Positions 1-7,386 of a stretch of DNA of 14,892 nucleotides are shown here, piece by piece. A program made the translations under genes and the position numbers. The first letter of the stretch is position 1, and every line of letters starts with the position of its first letter. The stretch is from assembly GCA_024762915.1 (NCBI GenBank), contig JANTGL010000032.1:1-14892 (forward strand). The letters are read 5' to 3'. The notes beneath the pieces are model-generated. The model saw only the letters and a list, made by a program, of their open reading frames with translations. It was not told the DNA's origin and searched no databases. This stretch comes from Bacteroidales bacterium (GTDB lineage Bacteria; Bacteroidota; Bacteroidia; Bacteroidales; JAADGE01).

Positions 1-1881
1 AATAACACCGCCCATTTTTTTCAAGTATTGTGACCCTTTATGCCACATATGAATTAAAGAAATTTTCATAATCGGTTTTCGATAAGGCGGAAGTTCCATA
101 ACAAACGGAGCATCTTTCGATTTAAAAATAAGTTTCTTAAATAATTTGGCAACCAAAATGGATAATAAAATACCCGTCCCGTATATCAAAAACAATACAC
201 TTCCTGCATTATCAGGAAACACGGCTCCGATAATTACCAAATAAACCGGTAATCTGGCACTGCATGACATAAAAGGATTAATCAACATAGTGAGTAATCT
301 GTCGTTTCGGCTTTCCAACGTTCGGGTTGCCATCACGGCCGGAACATTGCATCCGAAACCCATGACCAAAGGAATAAACGATTTTCCGTGTAAACCGATT
401 TTATGCATCAATTTATCGGTAATAAAGGCAGCTCTTGCCATATAACCGGTATCTTCCATAAAGGAAATTATAAAAAAGAGGATTAAAATATTGGGTAAAA
501 ATACAATAACCCCGCCTACTCCGCCAATTATTCCGTCTGCAATTAAATCTTTGAGCATACCGTCAGGCATCACATTATTGATTAATTTTGCCAAAAGAGA
601 AACACCGTTTTCAATCCAAGTCATCGGATATGCACCCAAAGAGAATGTTAATTGAAACATCAGCCACATAAAAAAGATAAAAATCGGAATACCCCAAAAT
701 TTGTGCGTTAAAATTTTATCAATTTTTTGAGTTCGTGTTTTTCCGTTAACTTTATTTCTTTTATAAGTTTCTTTTAAAGCCCCTCTTATAAATCCGTAAC
801 GCGCATCCGTAATTAATGTTTCAGTATCATCTTTTAAATTAGTTTCTAATTTTTTTATTGCATTTTCGGCTGTTTTACTAATTTCTTTTCCGTTATTTAA
901 TTTTTCTGTTCTTTTTTGAATAATTTTATCTTTTTCCAATAAACTTAAAGCCAGAAAACGCGGAGCAACTTTGCTTGTCAATGATACATTTTCGCGTATA
1001 TAAATTTTTTCCTGAATGGCGGAAATTGCTTTTTCAATTGATTTTCCGTAATTAATATGAATATGTCTTACAATCGGTTCATTATCTTCGTAAACCTTAA
1101 TTAATTCATCAAATAAATCGGGAATTCCTTTTCCTGCTGATGCAACCGTAGGAATAATCGGTACGCCGATCATCTTTGCAAGATTCTCGAAATCAAACTT
1201 ATCCCCTCTTTTCTCAAGTTCGTCATACATATTTAGGGCAATAACGAGTTTAATGTCCATATCAATGAGACGTGTGGTCAGATAGAGGTTTCGTTCTAAA
1301 TTTGAAACATCAACAACATTAACGACAATATCAGGAATTTCGTCAAATATATGTTCTCTTACATACAGTTCTTCAGGAGAATAAGCCGTAATAGAATAGG
1401 TTCCGGGTAAATCGGTAATGTTAAATTTATATCCGTGATAGCGACGACTTGCCTTTTTTGCATCCACTGTAACACCGCCGTAATTTCCGACATGTTCTTT
1501 TGAACCGGTAATATTATTGAACAAAGTTGTCTTTCCGCAATTCGGATTTCCTACCAAAGCAATATTAATATGACGGCTTTTTTTCTTTGCTGAACTTTTC
1601 AGAACATTATTTCCGACGGTTCCTCTAAATTCATTTTTAATGTAATCTTTTGCTTCATTTTCCGTAATAACTTCCACAAGCTCAGCTTCACTTCTTCTGA
1701 GCGAAATATGATACCCCATAATACTGTATTCAATGGGATCTTTTAAAGGTGCATTTTTAATTACCGTTACGGTTTCACTTTTAATAAAACCCATTTCAGT
1801 TATTCTTTTCCTGAATGCACCGCGTCCCTTTACTTTCGTTATTACACCCCTTTCGTTATTCTTCAGCTCTGATAAATTCAT
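1..1881 (-). CDS. feoB: Fused ferrous iron transport protein FeoA-FeoB (3' end outside window)
   Basis: Takes up Fe(II) across the inner membrane. I translated the minus strand from the ATG at 1881; the frame stays open for 627 codons to the window edge, so the C-terminus is missing. Residues 1-75 are a FeoA-like SH3 domain fused to the N-terminus, a common Bacteroidota arrangement. The FeoB GTPase follows: G1 GNPNCGKT at 111-118, GVTV switch I near 136-139, G3 DLPG at 157-160, G4 NMYD at 217-220 and a G5-like SAG at 248-250. From about residue 395 there are membrane segments containing the gate motif GCNVPAVMATRTLESR and the cysteine-bearing NPFMSCSARLP motif. G1 has Cys where E. coli FeoB has Ser; I regard this as a family variant. 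It is divergent from the gene at 2039. Identity is certain from the motifs; only the fused length and the end are unknown. Confidence 0.97.
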   Translation of the reverse strand, partial: MNLSELKNNERGVITKVKGRGAFRKRITEMGFIKSETVTVIKNAPLKDPIEYSIMGYHISLRRSEAELVEVITENEAKDYIKNEFRGTVGNNVLKSSAKKKSRHINIALVGNPNCGKTTLFNNITGSKEHVGNYGGVTVDAKKASRRYHGYKFNITDLPGTYSITAYSPEELYVREHIFDEIPDIVVNVVDVSNLERNLYLTTRLIDMDIKLVIALNMYDELEKRGDKFDFENLAKMIGVPIIPTVASAGKGIPDLFDELIKVYEDNEPIVRHIHINYGKSIEKAISAIQEKIYIRENVSLTSKVAPRFLALSLLEKDKIIQKRTEKLNNGKEISKTAENAIKKLETNLKDDTETLITDARYGFIRGALKETYKRNKVNGKTRTQKIDKILTHKFWGIPIFIFFMWLMFQLTFSLGAYPMTWIENGVSLLAKLINNVMPDGMLKDLIADGIIGGVGGVIVFLPNILILFFIISFMEDTGYMARAAFITDKLMHKIGLHGKSFIPLVMGFGCNVPAVMATRTLESRNDRLLTMLINPFMSCSARLPVYLVIIGAVFPDNAGSVLFLIYGTGILLSILVAKLFKKLIFKSKDAPFVMELPPYRKPIMKISLIHMWHKGSQYLKKMGGVI

Positions 1882-1906
1882 TCTTTCTCAATATCATTTT
1901 TCTTTG

Positions 1907-1937
1907 CAAAAATAACGATTCGAAATTTCATCGACAA
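1907..1937 (-). promoter_or_regulatory. Predicted promoter of feoAB
   Basis: On the minus strand, TATTTTTG at 1914-1907 matches the Bacteroidota -7 box TAnnTTTG. TTG at 1937-1935 lies 20 bases upstream and fits the -33 box. The predicted transcript would have a leader of roughly 18 nucleotides before the ATG at 1881. No recognisable Fur box was seen. Confidence 0.6.
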
Positions 1938-1949
1938 TACCAACATATA

Positions 1950-1978
1950 GGTAATTTTTCTGCAAAAAACATATTACC
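1950..1978. repeat. Short inverted repeat between divergent promoters
   Basis: GGTAAT at 1950-1955 and ATTACC at 1973-1978 form 6-base arms separated by 17 bases. The repeat sits between the feoAB promoter and the promoter of the gene at 2039, so it could be an operator for either. The arms are short and A/T rich, so chance is a real alternative. Confidence 0.2.
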
Positions 1979-2014
1979 CACAATAATTTTTCCGTTTTAT
2001 TAAAATTAAAGTGT

Positions 2015-2022
2015 TAATTTTG
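2015..2022 (+). promoter_or_regulatory. Predicted -7 box for the gene at 2039
   Basis: TAATTTTG is an exact match to TAnnTTTG and ends 16 bases before the ATG at 2039. No clear TTG is present at the expected -33 distance, so this is a partial promoter match. The predicted leader would be very short and A/T rich. Confidence 0.45.
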
Positions 2023-2038
2023 CCGAAAATAATAATTA

Positions 2039-2911
2039 ATGACAAATAAAAACCTCAAACAATTTCTTGAAAAAAAACTGCATAAATCTTTTTCCGATTT
2101 TCTGGTTTTTGAAGAAGGTATCGATGTTTCAGTACAAATAAAATATGAAAAAGCAACCATCGAGTTTATAGACAAAGATGAAGAAATAAGACCTTTAAAA
2201 GAACTTGAAACAATTCTTGATAATCATGAAAAATCAATTGACGATAAAAAAAATGCTTTAATTGAACTCAGTATGTCGGGAGATGTAAAAGCATACCGAA
2301 TTATTGAGAAATATAAAGATACTTGTGAGGATCAATTAAAAAGTTGGGCAATTTTAGCTTTCCAAAAAAGCAGAGCTCATATTGAGCATGAGTTAAGCGA
2401 CGATGACAAAATATATATTTCTTCGGGGCTGGGTGGTTCGGGAAATAAACTCAGATATTTTTTTGTTCTGACAAGCAATAACAAAGAACAATTTACCGAT
2501 TTTCAAAAAAACTTATTAACAAAAGAAATTAAATTTTCTTTAGATAAAAATGACAGCATTGCCGAAAAAATTACGTTTTACGATTATTTTGTAAGTATTC
2601 TTTGCTTGGTTCCGCTTCAAATCAGTCCGGATACAATTCTTTCCGGTATTTTAAATGAAACCAAAGAATTCGGGAACTTTCTTTCCGATGAAATTATCGC
2701 TACAAATACAGAAGTTTTTTCGGAAGAAAAAATCATTAAATTAATTGACCATGATCCCGAAATTCAAAATGAACTGAGTTTATCGGAAAATGAAGATATC
2801 AATTTAGATTTTCTCAACATGGAGGGAAATGAGTTTGATGATTTTGATGACGATGATTTTGAAGATGATGATTTCGACGATTTTGAAGATGATGAAGATG
2901 ATTTCTTGTAA
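2039..2911 (+). CDS. Unknown cytoplasmic protein with a highly acidic C-terminal tail
   Basis: I do not recognise a named family. The 290-residue product has no signal peptide and no membrane segment. Residues 1-60 look like a mixed alpha/beta region. Residues about 67-115 (KKNALIELSMSGDVKAYRIIEKY onward) resemble a pair of HEAT-like amphipathic helices. Residues about 119-215 read as a globular domain including the glycine-rich SSGLGGSGNK. From about residue 245 the chain becomes acidic and the last 25 residues are almost only Asp, Glu and Phe, with Phe recurring every few residues. Such tails are often disordered and may bind basic partners or metal; that is inference. The gene is divergent from feoAB and ends only 7 bases from the convergent stop of the DUF721 gene, with no terminator between. 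Base composition matches the neighbours. Confidence 0.85.
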   Translation: MTNKNLKQFLEKKLHKSFSDFLVFEEGIDVSVQIKYEKATIEFIDKDEEIRPLKELETILDNHEKSIDDKKNALIELSMSGDVKAYRIIEKYKDTCEDQLKSWAILAFQKSRAHIEHELSDDDKIYISSGLGGSGNKLRYFFVLTSNNKEQFTDFQKNLLTKEIKFSLDKNDSIAEKITFYDYFVSILCLVPLQISPDTILSGILNETKEFGNFLSDEIIATNTEVFSEEKIIKLIDHDPEIQNELSLSENEDINLDFLNMEGNEFDDFDDDDFEDDDFDDFEDDEDDFL

Positions 2912-2918
2912 TCAAGAT

Positions 2919-3209
2919 TTATAAAAAAACGATTTCATTAATTAAGGTTTCACCGACTTCTTCATTTAATCGTTTAATAATTTGGCTTTTCATCATGGAT
3001 AGTTCATGTTTTACGACAGAAGAACTTAACTTTACATAAAAAGCTGATTTACTGATTTTTATAAATTCAGTTTGGCGTTCCACATTGAGACCGACAATTT
3101 TTCCCCAAGAATTTTGCAATTTTATTTCTTTAATTTTTCTGTCACCGCCGTAAATTTTCAGAAAGCGTTGAATGACATCTCTTAAGGGTTCCGTATTGGT
3201 TCTTCTCAT
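2919..3209 (-). CDS. DUF721 / DciA-like protein
   Basis: A small basic protein of 96 residues matching the DUF721 (DciA) family. Family hallmarks visible are the N-terminal LRDVIQRFLKIYGG helix, the WGKIVG motif (WxxivG) at about 35-40, and the KSAFYVKLSSSVVKHELSMM stretch ending in a short beta strand. In other bacteria DciA interacts with the replicative helicase DnaB and promotes its loading; whether this short Bacteroidota version does so is inferred from family membership. The gene starts at an ATG 51 bases after the murB stop and is probably the last gene of the SiaB-like-kinase/murB transcript. In many Bacteroidota the DUF721 gene sits beside recF, which is not seen here. Its stop lies 7 bases from the stop of the convergent gene. 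Confidence 0.85.
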   Translation of the reverse strand: MRRTNTEPLRDVIQRFLKIYGGDRKIKEIKLQNSWGKIVGLNVERQTEFIKISKSAFYVKLSSSVVKHELSMMKSQIIKRLNEEVGETLINEIVFL

Positions 3210-3240
3210 AATTTTTGTGCGTTTTAAATCATTAATAACA

Positions 3241-3256
3241 TTTGTAAAACTACAAA
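3241..3256. repeat. Small palindrome in the murB-DUF721 spacer
   Basis: TTTGTA at 3241-3246 and TACAAA at 3251-3256 are perfect 6-base arms around a 4-base loop, just after the murB stop codon. There is no long T tract on the minus strand, so a strong intrinsic terminator is unlikely. It could be a weak attenuator, a processing site or chance. Confidence 0.25.
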
Positions 3257-3260
3257 AATT

Positions 3261-4280
3261 TTAACTGCCGGAAGGACAAATTTGCACTTCTCTCTCAATT
3301 TCAATACCAAATTTCAGAAACACGGCTTTTTGTATTTTTTCAGAAAATTTCAATATTGTTTTACCGTCGGCATTATCGTAATTTACAATTACAAGTGCTT
3401 GTTTTTCGTGAATTCCTGCACCGTTTTCTTTTTTTCCTTTTAATCCGCACAGGTCAATCAATTGCCCGGCAGCTAATTTAATTTTATTTTCACCGGCAGG
3501 ATATGATACAAGTTCGGGAAAATTTTTAATTAACATTTCAAATTGTTGCTTCGAAATAATCGGATTTTTAAAAAAACTTCCGGCATTCGGTAAATCTTCC
3601 GGATTGGGTAATTTTCTTTCTCTGATTCGGATAACTGCATCACGTACATCTCTTATTGAAGGATTTTTATTCTTGATTTCATTTTGCAAATTCCCGTACG
3701 CTAATTTTAATGTCGGAAATTTTGATAATTTAAACGTAACATTTAAAATAATGTATCGGTTTTTTAATTCATTCTTAAAAATGCTGTTACGGTATGCAAA
3801 ATGACATTCCTCATTGATAAAAATCTTTTTTTTTCCGTTTTTAACATCTACGACTTCAAGCTCTTCAATAACATCTTTTACTTCAACACCGTATGCACCT
3901 ATATTTTGTACTGGTGATGCACCGACAGTTCCGGGAATTAAAGAAAGGTTTTCAATTCCGCCGTAATTGTTATTAACACACCAATCAACAAATTCATCCC
4001 AAATTTCGCCGGCTGACACTTTTACAAAAACAGATTGTTCATCCTTTTTAACAATTTCAATTCCTTTATTTCGCATCAAAATTAAGAGATCTTCCACATC
4101 TTTGGTAAACAGCATATTACTTCCGCTGCCTAATATTATTTTTTTTTTATCTCTGACAAAATCAGACTTAAGAATTTCAAATAATTCCGTTTCTGTTTCA
4201 CAAAAAAAAGAATACAATGCATTAACATCAATGTTAAACGTATTGTATTCTTTTAAAGATATTTTTTGTGTCGGCTTCAT
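3261..4280 (-). CDS. murB: UDP-N-acetylenolpyruvoylglucosamine reductase
   Basis: Catalyses the FAD- and NADPH-dependent reduction of UDP-GlcNAc-enolpyruvate to UDP-MurNAc, the second committed step of peptidoglycan precursor synthesis, in the cytoplasm. The 339-residue product fits the family. The FAD-binding half contains GSGSNMLF (51-58) and IPGTVGASPVQNIGAYG (115-131). Active-site residues visible are Arg164 in YRNSIFK, the proton-donor Ser235 in NAGSFFKNP, and Glu331 in IEREVQI. The YRNSIFK segment belongs to the tyrosine-loop insertion of type I (E. coli-like) MurB rather than the shorter type II enzymes. The ATG at 4280 lies 5 bases after the TAG of the SiaB-like gene, so the two must share a transcript. 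The product is complete, with no missing catalytic residue. Confidence 0.97.
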   Translation of the reverse strand: MKPTQKISLKEYNTFNIDVNALYSFFCETETELFEILKSDFVRDKKKIILGSGSNMLFTKDVEDLLILMRNKGIEIVKKDEQSVFVKVSAGEIWDEFVDWCVNNNYGGIENLSLIPGTVGASPVQNIGAYGVEVKDVIEELEVVDVKNGKKKIFINEECHFAYRNSIFKNELKNRYIILNVTFKLSKFPTLKLAYGNLQNEIKNKNPSIRDVRDAVIRIRERKLPNPEDLPNAGSFFKNPIISKQQFEMLIKNFPELVSYPAGENKIKLAAGQLIDLCGLKGKKENGAGIHEKQALVIVNYDNADGKTILKFSEKIQKAVFLKFGIEIEREVQICPSGS

Positions 4281-4285
4281 TAAAG

Positions 4286-4867
4286 CTACACTTCTTCTTC
4301 TTTTAATGCAGAATCCACCTTAACTTTAAGCACAAAATATTTATTATTATCATCTGCCGGGAAAAACATATAATCCAAAGGATTTCCTGTTTTTCTGGTA
4401 ATATCGATTAAACCTAAACCGGCACCGCCTTTACCCGAAATTTTTCCTTCGCGCAATTGTTTTTTATACATTGCTTTTAATTCTTCAGGAGTACAAGCAT
4501 TAAGTTCGTCAATAGCAGTTCTTAAACTTTCCTCTTGTTTATTATTTACTACATTTGCAGTAATAATATGATAGGCTTCATTTTTTCTGCCTAACATAAA
4601 TAATCCCTTTCCGAAGCTGATATCATGAAACATATTATTTGAATGCTTCGTCATATTTTGAAGAATCTCAATTAAGGAATGATGCAAAGTTCTTTGGACT
4701 TTAGGAGCTTCATTTAATTTTTCGGTATCTTCACTTGTTAATGCCGTAAAAACTTTTGTAATCGTATGATTAAATTTACCGACATATACCAATGAAATTC
4801 CGTGATCTTCAAAACTATCGTAAAGCAACAATAAGGAGCTTAAAAAAGCAGAATCAAAATCTCTCAT
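4286..4867 (-). CDS. SiaB-family protein kinase (DUF6272, GHKL fold)
   Basis: This 193-residue protein matches the SiaB-type kinases. It has an N-box-like segment LIEILQNMTKH (Glu67, Asn71) and a C-terminal G-box GKGGAGLGLIDITRKTG at 145-161, as in GHKL ATPases, plus the family features of a FMLGRKNEAYHIITAN strand pair and the EELKAMYKKQLREG helix. No membrane segment or sensor domain is present. In Pseudomonas aeruginosa, SiaB phosphorylates SiaC; unphosphorylated SiaC activates the diguanylate cyclase SiaD, and the phosphatase SiaA reverses the modification. No SiaA, SiaC or SiaD gene is in this window. The gene is first in a cluster with murB (5 bp) and DUF721. The family call is firm from the motifs; its substrate here is unknown. 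Confidence 0.85.
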   Translation of the reverse strand: MRDFDSAFLSSLLLLYDSFEDHGISLVYVGKFNHTITKVFTALTSEDTEKLNEAPKVQRTLHHSLIEILQNMTKHSNNMFHDISFGKGLFMLGRKNEAYHIITANVVNNKQEESLRTAIDELNACTPEELKAMYKKQLREGKISGKGGAGLGLIDITRKTGNPLDYMFFPADDNNKYFVLKVKVDSALKEEEV

Positions 4868-4881
4868 AATTTAATTTTTTT

Positions 4882-4889
4882 CAAAAATA
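4882..4889 (-). promoter_or_regulatory. Predicted -7 box for the SiaB-like kinase/murB cluster
   Basis: On the minus strand TATTTTTG matches TAnnTTTG exactly and ends 14 bases before the ATG at 4867. No good TTG is found at the -33 position. It overlaps nothing else in the 89-base divergent spacer (4868-4956). Confidence 0.45.
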
Positions 4890-4920
4890 ATATTTTTATA
4901 TGATTTAAACCGTAAAACTT

Positions 4921-4928
4921 TATATTTG
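4921..4928 (+). promoter_or_regulatory. Predicted -7 box for the S9 peptidase gene
   Basis: TATATTTG is an exact TAnnTTTG match ending 28 bases before the ATG at 4957. A TTG at -33 is not evident. The two -7 boxes in this spacer face away from each other with 31 bases between them, so their polymerases would compete for the same DNA. Confidence 0.45.
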
Positions 4929-4956
4929 TTGAAAATTAATCAAATTTTATACCGGT

Positions 4957-7155
4957 ATGAAAAAATATAGAAAATTTAATTTATTAATTCTAAGTATCCT
5001 ATTCACAAGCAATATTTTTGCTCAACAAAATTCCTTTAAAAAAATAACGGTTGACGATTTATGGAAAAATTGGTCTTTTTGGACAAATTCCGTTTACGGT
5101 GTTCGTTCAATGAATGACGGAATTCATTATACAACACTTGACCGTTCCGGGAATATTTATAAATACAGTTATGAAACAGGCGGTGTAACCGACACGATTT
5201 TTAAAGCTGTTGATGCAGGAATAAATCCCGAAGATTATGAATTTAACTCCGATGAAAGTAAAATTTTATTGCAAACAAACTATAAACGAATTTACAGAAG
5301 ATCTTTTACGGCTGAATATTTTGTTTATAATGTTCAAACAAAAAAACTGAATCCTGTTTCGGAAAACGGGAAACAACAAATTGCAAGTTTTTCACCTGAT
5401 TCTAAAAAAATTGCTTTTATCAGAACAAATAACATATATATTAAAAATTTAGAAAACGGAAATGAAACACAAATAACTTTTGACGGTGAACATAATAAAA
5501 TAATAAACGGTATTCCGGATTGGGTTTACGAAGAAGAATTTGAATTTAATAAAGCCTATGAATGGTCACCCGACGGGAACAAATTAGCATACATAAAATT
5601 TGACGAATCAAAAGTTCGTATGTTCGGGATGACGATGTTTGCGGGAAGTAATCCGGAATTAATTAAAAACAAATTATATCCCGAATGTCGATCATTTAAA
5701 TATCCGAAAGCCGGCGAAGACAACTCTGTTGTCAGCGTTCATATTTACGATATCAATTCCGATAAAACTACTACTGCAGACATAGGAGATAATACTGATA
5801 TTTACATCCCTCGAATTCGTTGGACAAAAAATGTTAACAGACTTGCAATTTTCAGATTAAACCGTTTGCAAAACAAGTTTGAGCTGCTTTATGCAAATCC
5901 TGAAACAGGAAAGACAAATATTTCCTACACTGAAACAAACAAATATTACATCGATGAAACCGATTTTGACAAACTGCAATTTCTTGATGGCGGCAAATAC
6001 TTTGTGATGACAAGCGAACGAGACGGATACCGTCATTTATATCTTCATGACATCAACGGAAAAGAAATCAAAAAACTTACTTCCGGAAAAAATGAAGTCA
6101 GCGATTTTTACGGTTATGATAAAAACAGAAAATTATTTTATTTTCAAGCCGTTGACGGTTCACCGATAAACAGAGCCGTGTTCAATGTAAATATGAAAGG
6201 AAAAGTAAAAAAACTTTCGGTACAAACCGGAACAAACAATGCCGAATTCAGTAAAAATTTCAATTATTTTATAAACTTTTTTTCAAATTCGGAAACACCT
6301 AAAATTGTTACACTGCATAATTCAAAAGGGAAACTTATAAGAACTTTGGTTAACAATGAAAGAGTAAAAAAACTTGCCGAAGAATACGGCGGTGTTAACA
6401 AAGAATTTTTCACATTTAAAACTTCCGAAAATATTGAATTAAATGCTTGGATGATTAAACCTCCGAATTTTGACAACACAAAAAAATATCCCGTCATTAT
6501 CACACAATACAGCGGACCGGGTTCTCAAGAAGTACTGAACAGATGGGATTTCGGATGGAATAATCTGTTAGCACAAGAGGGAGCAATTGTTGTTTGTGTC
6601 GATTCACGCGGAACGGGTGCAAGAGATGAAAAATTCCGTAAACAAACATATTTACAACTCGGAAAATATGAAACAATTGATTTAATTGAAACAGCAAAAT
6701 ATCTCCAAAAACAAAATTATGTTAATCCGAGTAAAATCGGAATTTGGGGATGGAGCTACGGCGGATTTATGACTTCACTGTGCATGACTAAAGGAGCCGA
6801 TTATTTTTCAACGGGTATTGCCGTTGCACCCGTAACCAATTGGCGTTATTACGATAACATTTATACCGAACGATTTATGCGAACACCGCAAGAAAATCCG
6901 AACGGATATGATGATAACTCACCGATAAATTTTGCCGATAAATTAAAAGGAGATTTTCTGCTGGTTCACGGATTGGGTGATGATAACGTTCATTTTCAAA
7001 ATTCTGCAGAATTTTCGGAAGCATTGGTCCAAGCAAATAAACAGTTCAACGAATTTTTCTACACAAATCGAAATCACAGCATATACGGAGGCAATACACG
7101 ATATCATCTTTACACAATGATGCTTAACTTTTGGAAAAAACATTTGCTGAATTAA
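4957..7155 (+). CDS. Secreted S9B-family dipeptidyl/tripeptidyl peptidase (DPP IV type)
   Basis: An exported serine exopeptidase that removes short N-terminal peptides, usually after proline or alanine. The 732-residue product starts with a signal peptide (MKKYRKFNLLILSILFTSNIFA, cleavage expected near 22). Residues about 80-480 form the eight-bladed DPP IV propeller, with the YEEEF motif at 191-195 whose glutamates anchor the substrate amino terminus. The alpha/beta-hydrolase domain carries the full triad: Ser600 in GWSYGG, Asp675 in GLGDDNVHF and His707 in RNHSIYGG. Length and motifs fit both DPP IV and the prolyl tripeptidyl peptidases of Bacteroidota, so I do not assign a symbol. Together with the C1 peptidase at 12053 it suggests a peptide-scavenging lifestyle. 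The gene stands alone and is followed by a tRNA whose promoter overlaps its 3' end. Confidence 0.95.
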   Translation: MKKYRKFNLLILSILFTSNIFAQQNSFKKITVDDLWKNWSFWTNSVYGVRSMNDGIHYTTLDRSGNIYKYSYETGGVTDTIFKAVDAGINPEDYEFNSDESKILLQTNYKRIYRRSFTAEYFVYNVQTKKLNPVSENGKQQIASFSPDSKKIAFIRTNNIYIKNLENGNETQITFDGEHNKIINGIPDWVYEEEFEFNKAYEWSPDGNKLAYIKFDESKVRMFGMTMFAGSNPELIKNKLYPECRSFKYPKAGEDNSVVSVHIYDINSDKTTTADIGDNTDIYIPRIRWTKNVNRLAIFRLNRLQNKFELLYANPETGKTNISYTETNKYYIDETDFDKLQFLDGGKYFVMTSERDGYRHLYLHDINGKEIKKLTSGKNEVSDFYGYDKNRKLFYFQAVDGSPINRAVFNVNMKGKVKKLSVQTGTNNAEFSKNFNYFINFFSNSETPKIVTLHNSKGKLIRTLVNNERVKKLAEEYGGVNKEFFTFKTSENIELNAWMIKPPNFDNTKKYPVIITQYSGPGSQEVLNRWDFGWNNLLAQEGAIVVCVDSRGTGARDEKFRKQTYLQLGKYETIDLIETAKYLQKQNYVNPSKIGIWGWSYGGFMTSLCMTKGADYFSTGIAVAPVTNWRYYDNIYTERFMRTPQENPNGYDDNSPINFADKLKGDFLLVHGLGDDNVHFQNSAEFSEALVQANKQFNEFFYTNRNHSIYGGNTRYHLYTMMLNFWKKHLLN

Positions 7156-7172
7156 AGATTTTTATATTTTTG
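7143..7172 (+). promoter_or_regulatory. Predicted promoter of tRNA-Leu, overlapping the peptidase 3' end
   Basis: TTTG at 7143-7146 (-33) and TATTTTTG at 7165-7172 (-7, exact TAnnTTTG) are separated by 18 bases. The -33 element lies inside the last codons of the peptidase gene. Transcription would begin about 10 bases before the mature tRNA at 7189. Confidence 0.65.
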
Positions 7173-7188
7173 CACTCCTTAAGATATT

Positions 7189-7272
7189 GCCCGGATGGCG
7201 GAATTGGCAGACGCGCATGATTCAGGTTCATGTGTCCGCAAGGACATGCAGGTTCGACCCCTGTTCCGGGCA
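7189..7272 (+). tRNA. tRNA-Leu (anticodon CAG)
   Basis: An 84-nucleotide class II tRNA. The acceptor stem GCCCGGA (7189-7195) pairs perfectly with TCCGGGC (7265-7271), with discriminator A at 7272. The anticodon stem CATGA/TCATG encloses the loop TTCAGGT, giving anticodon CAG at 7223-7225, which reads CUG. The long variable arm TGTCC-GCAA-GGACA (7233-7246) is characteristic of leucine and serine tRNAs. The T arm is GCAGG/CCTGT around TTCGACC. CCA is not encoded (the next bases are CAA), so it must be added after transcription. Position 37 is G, so this tRNA is not a substrate of MiaB, encoded further along. Confidence 0.97.
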
Positions 7273-7273
7273 C

Positions 7274-7300
7274 AAACTCCTCTTTTCGAGGAGTTTTTTT
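7274..7300 (+). terminator. Intrinsic terminator of tRNA-Leu
   Basis: AAACTCCTC (7274-7282) and GAGGAGTTT (7288-7296) form a perfect 9-base-pair stem with a TTTTC loop, running into a seven-T tract (7294-7300). It begins one base after the tRNA and separates it from the histidine kinase gene. Confidence 0.9.
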
Positions 7301-7386
7301 ATTTATTATTCCGAAAATATTAAAAAAATTGTATTTTTACAAATTAAGAATTTATATACATTTACTTTCGTTCAGAATAAATTACA

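Noticed and set aside
1733..2003. Two overlapping plus-strand frames of 60 and 62 codons
   Set aside because: They overlap the FeoA end and promoter of feoAB on the opposite strand and look like low-complexity shadow frames.
3967..4323. 118-codon plus-strand frame
   Set aside because: It lies antisense to murB and the SiaB-like gene, with no promoter or recognisable domain.
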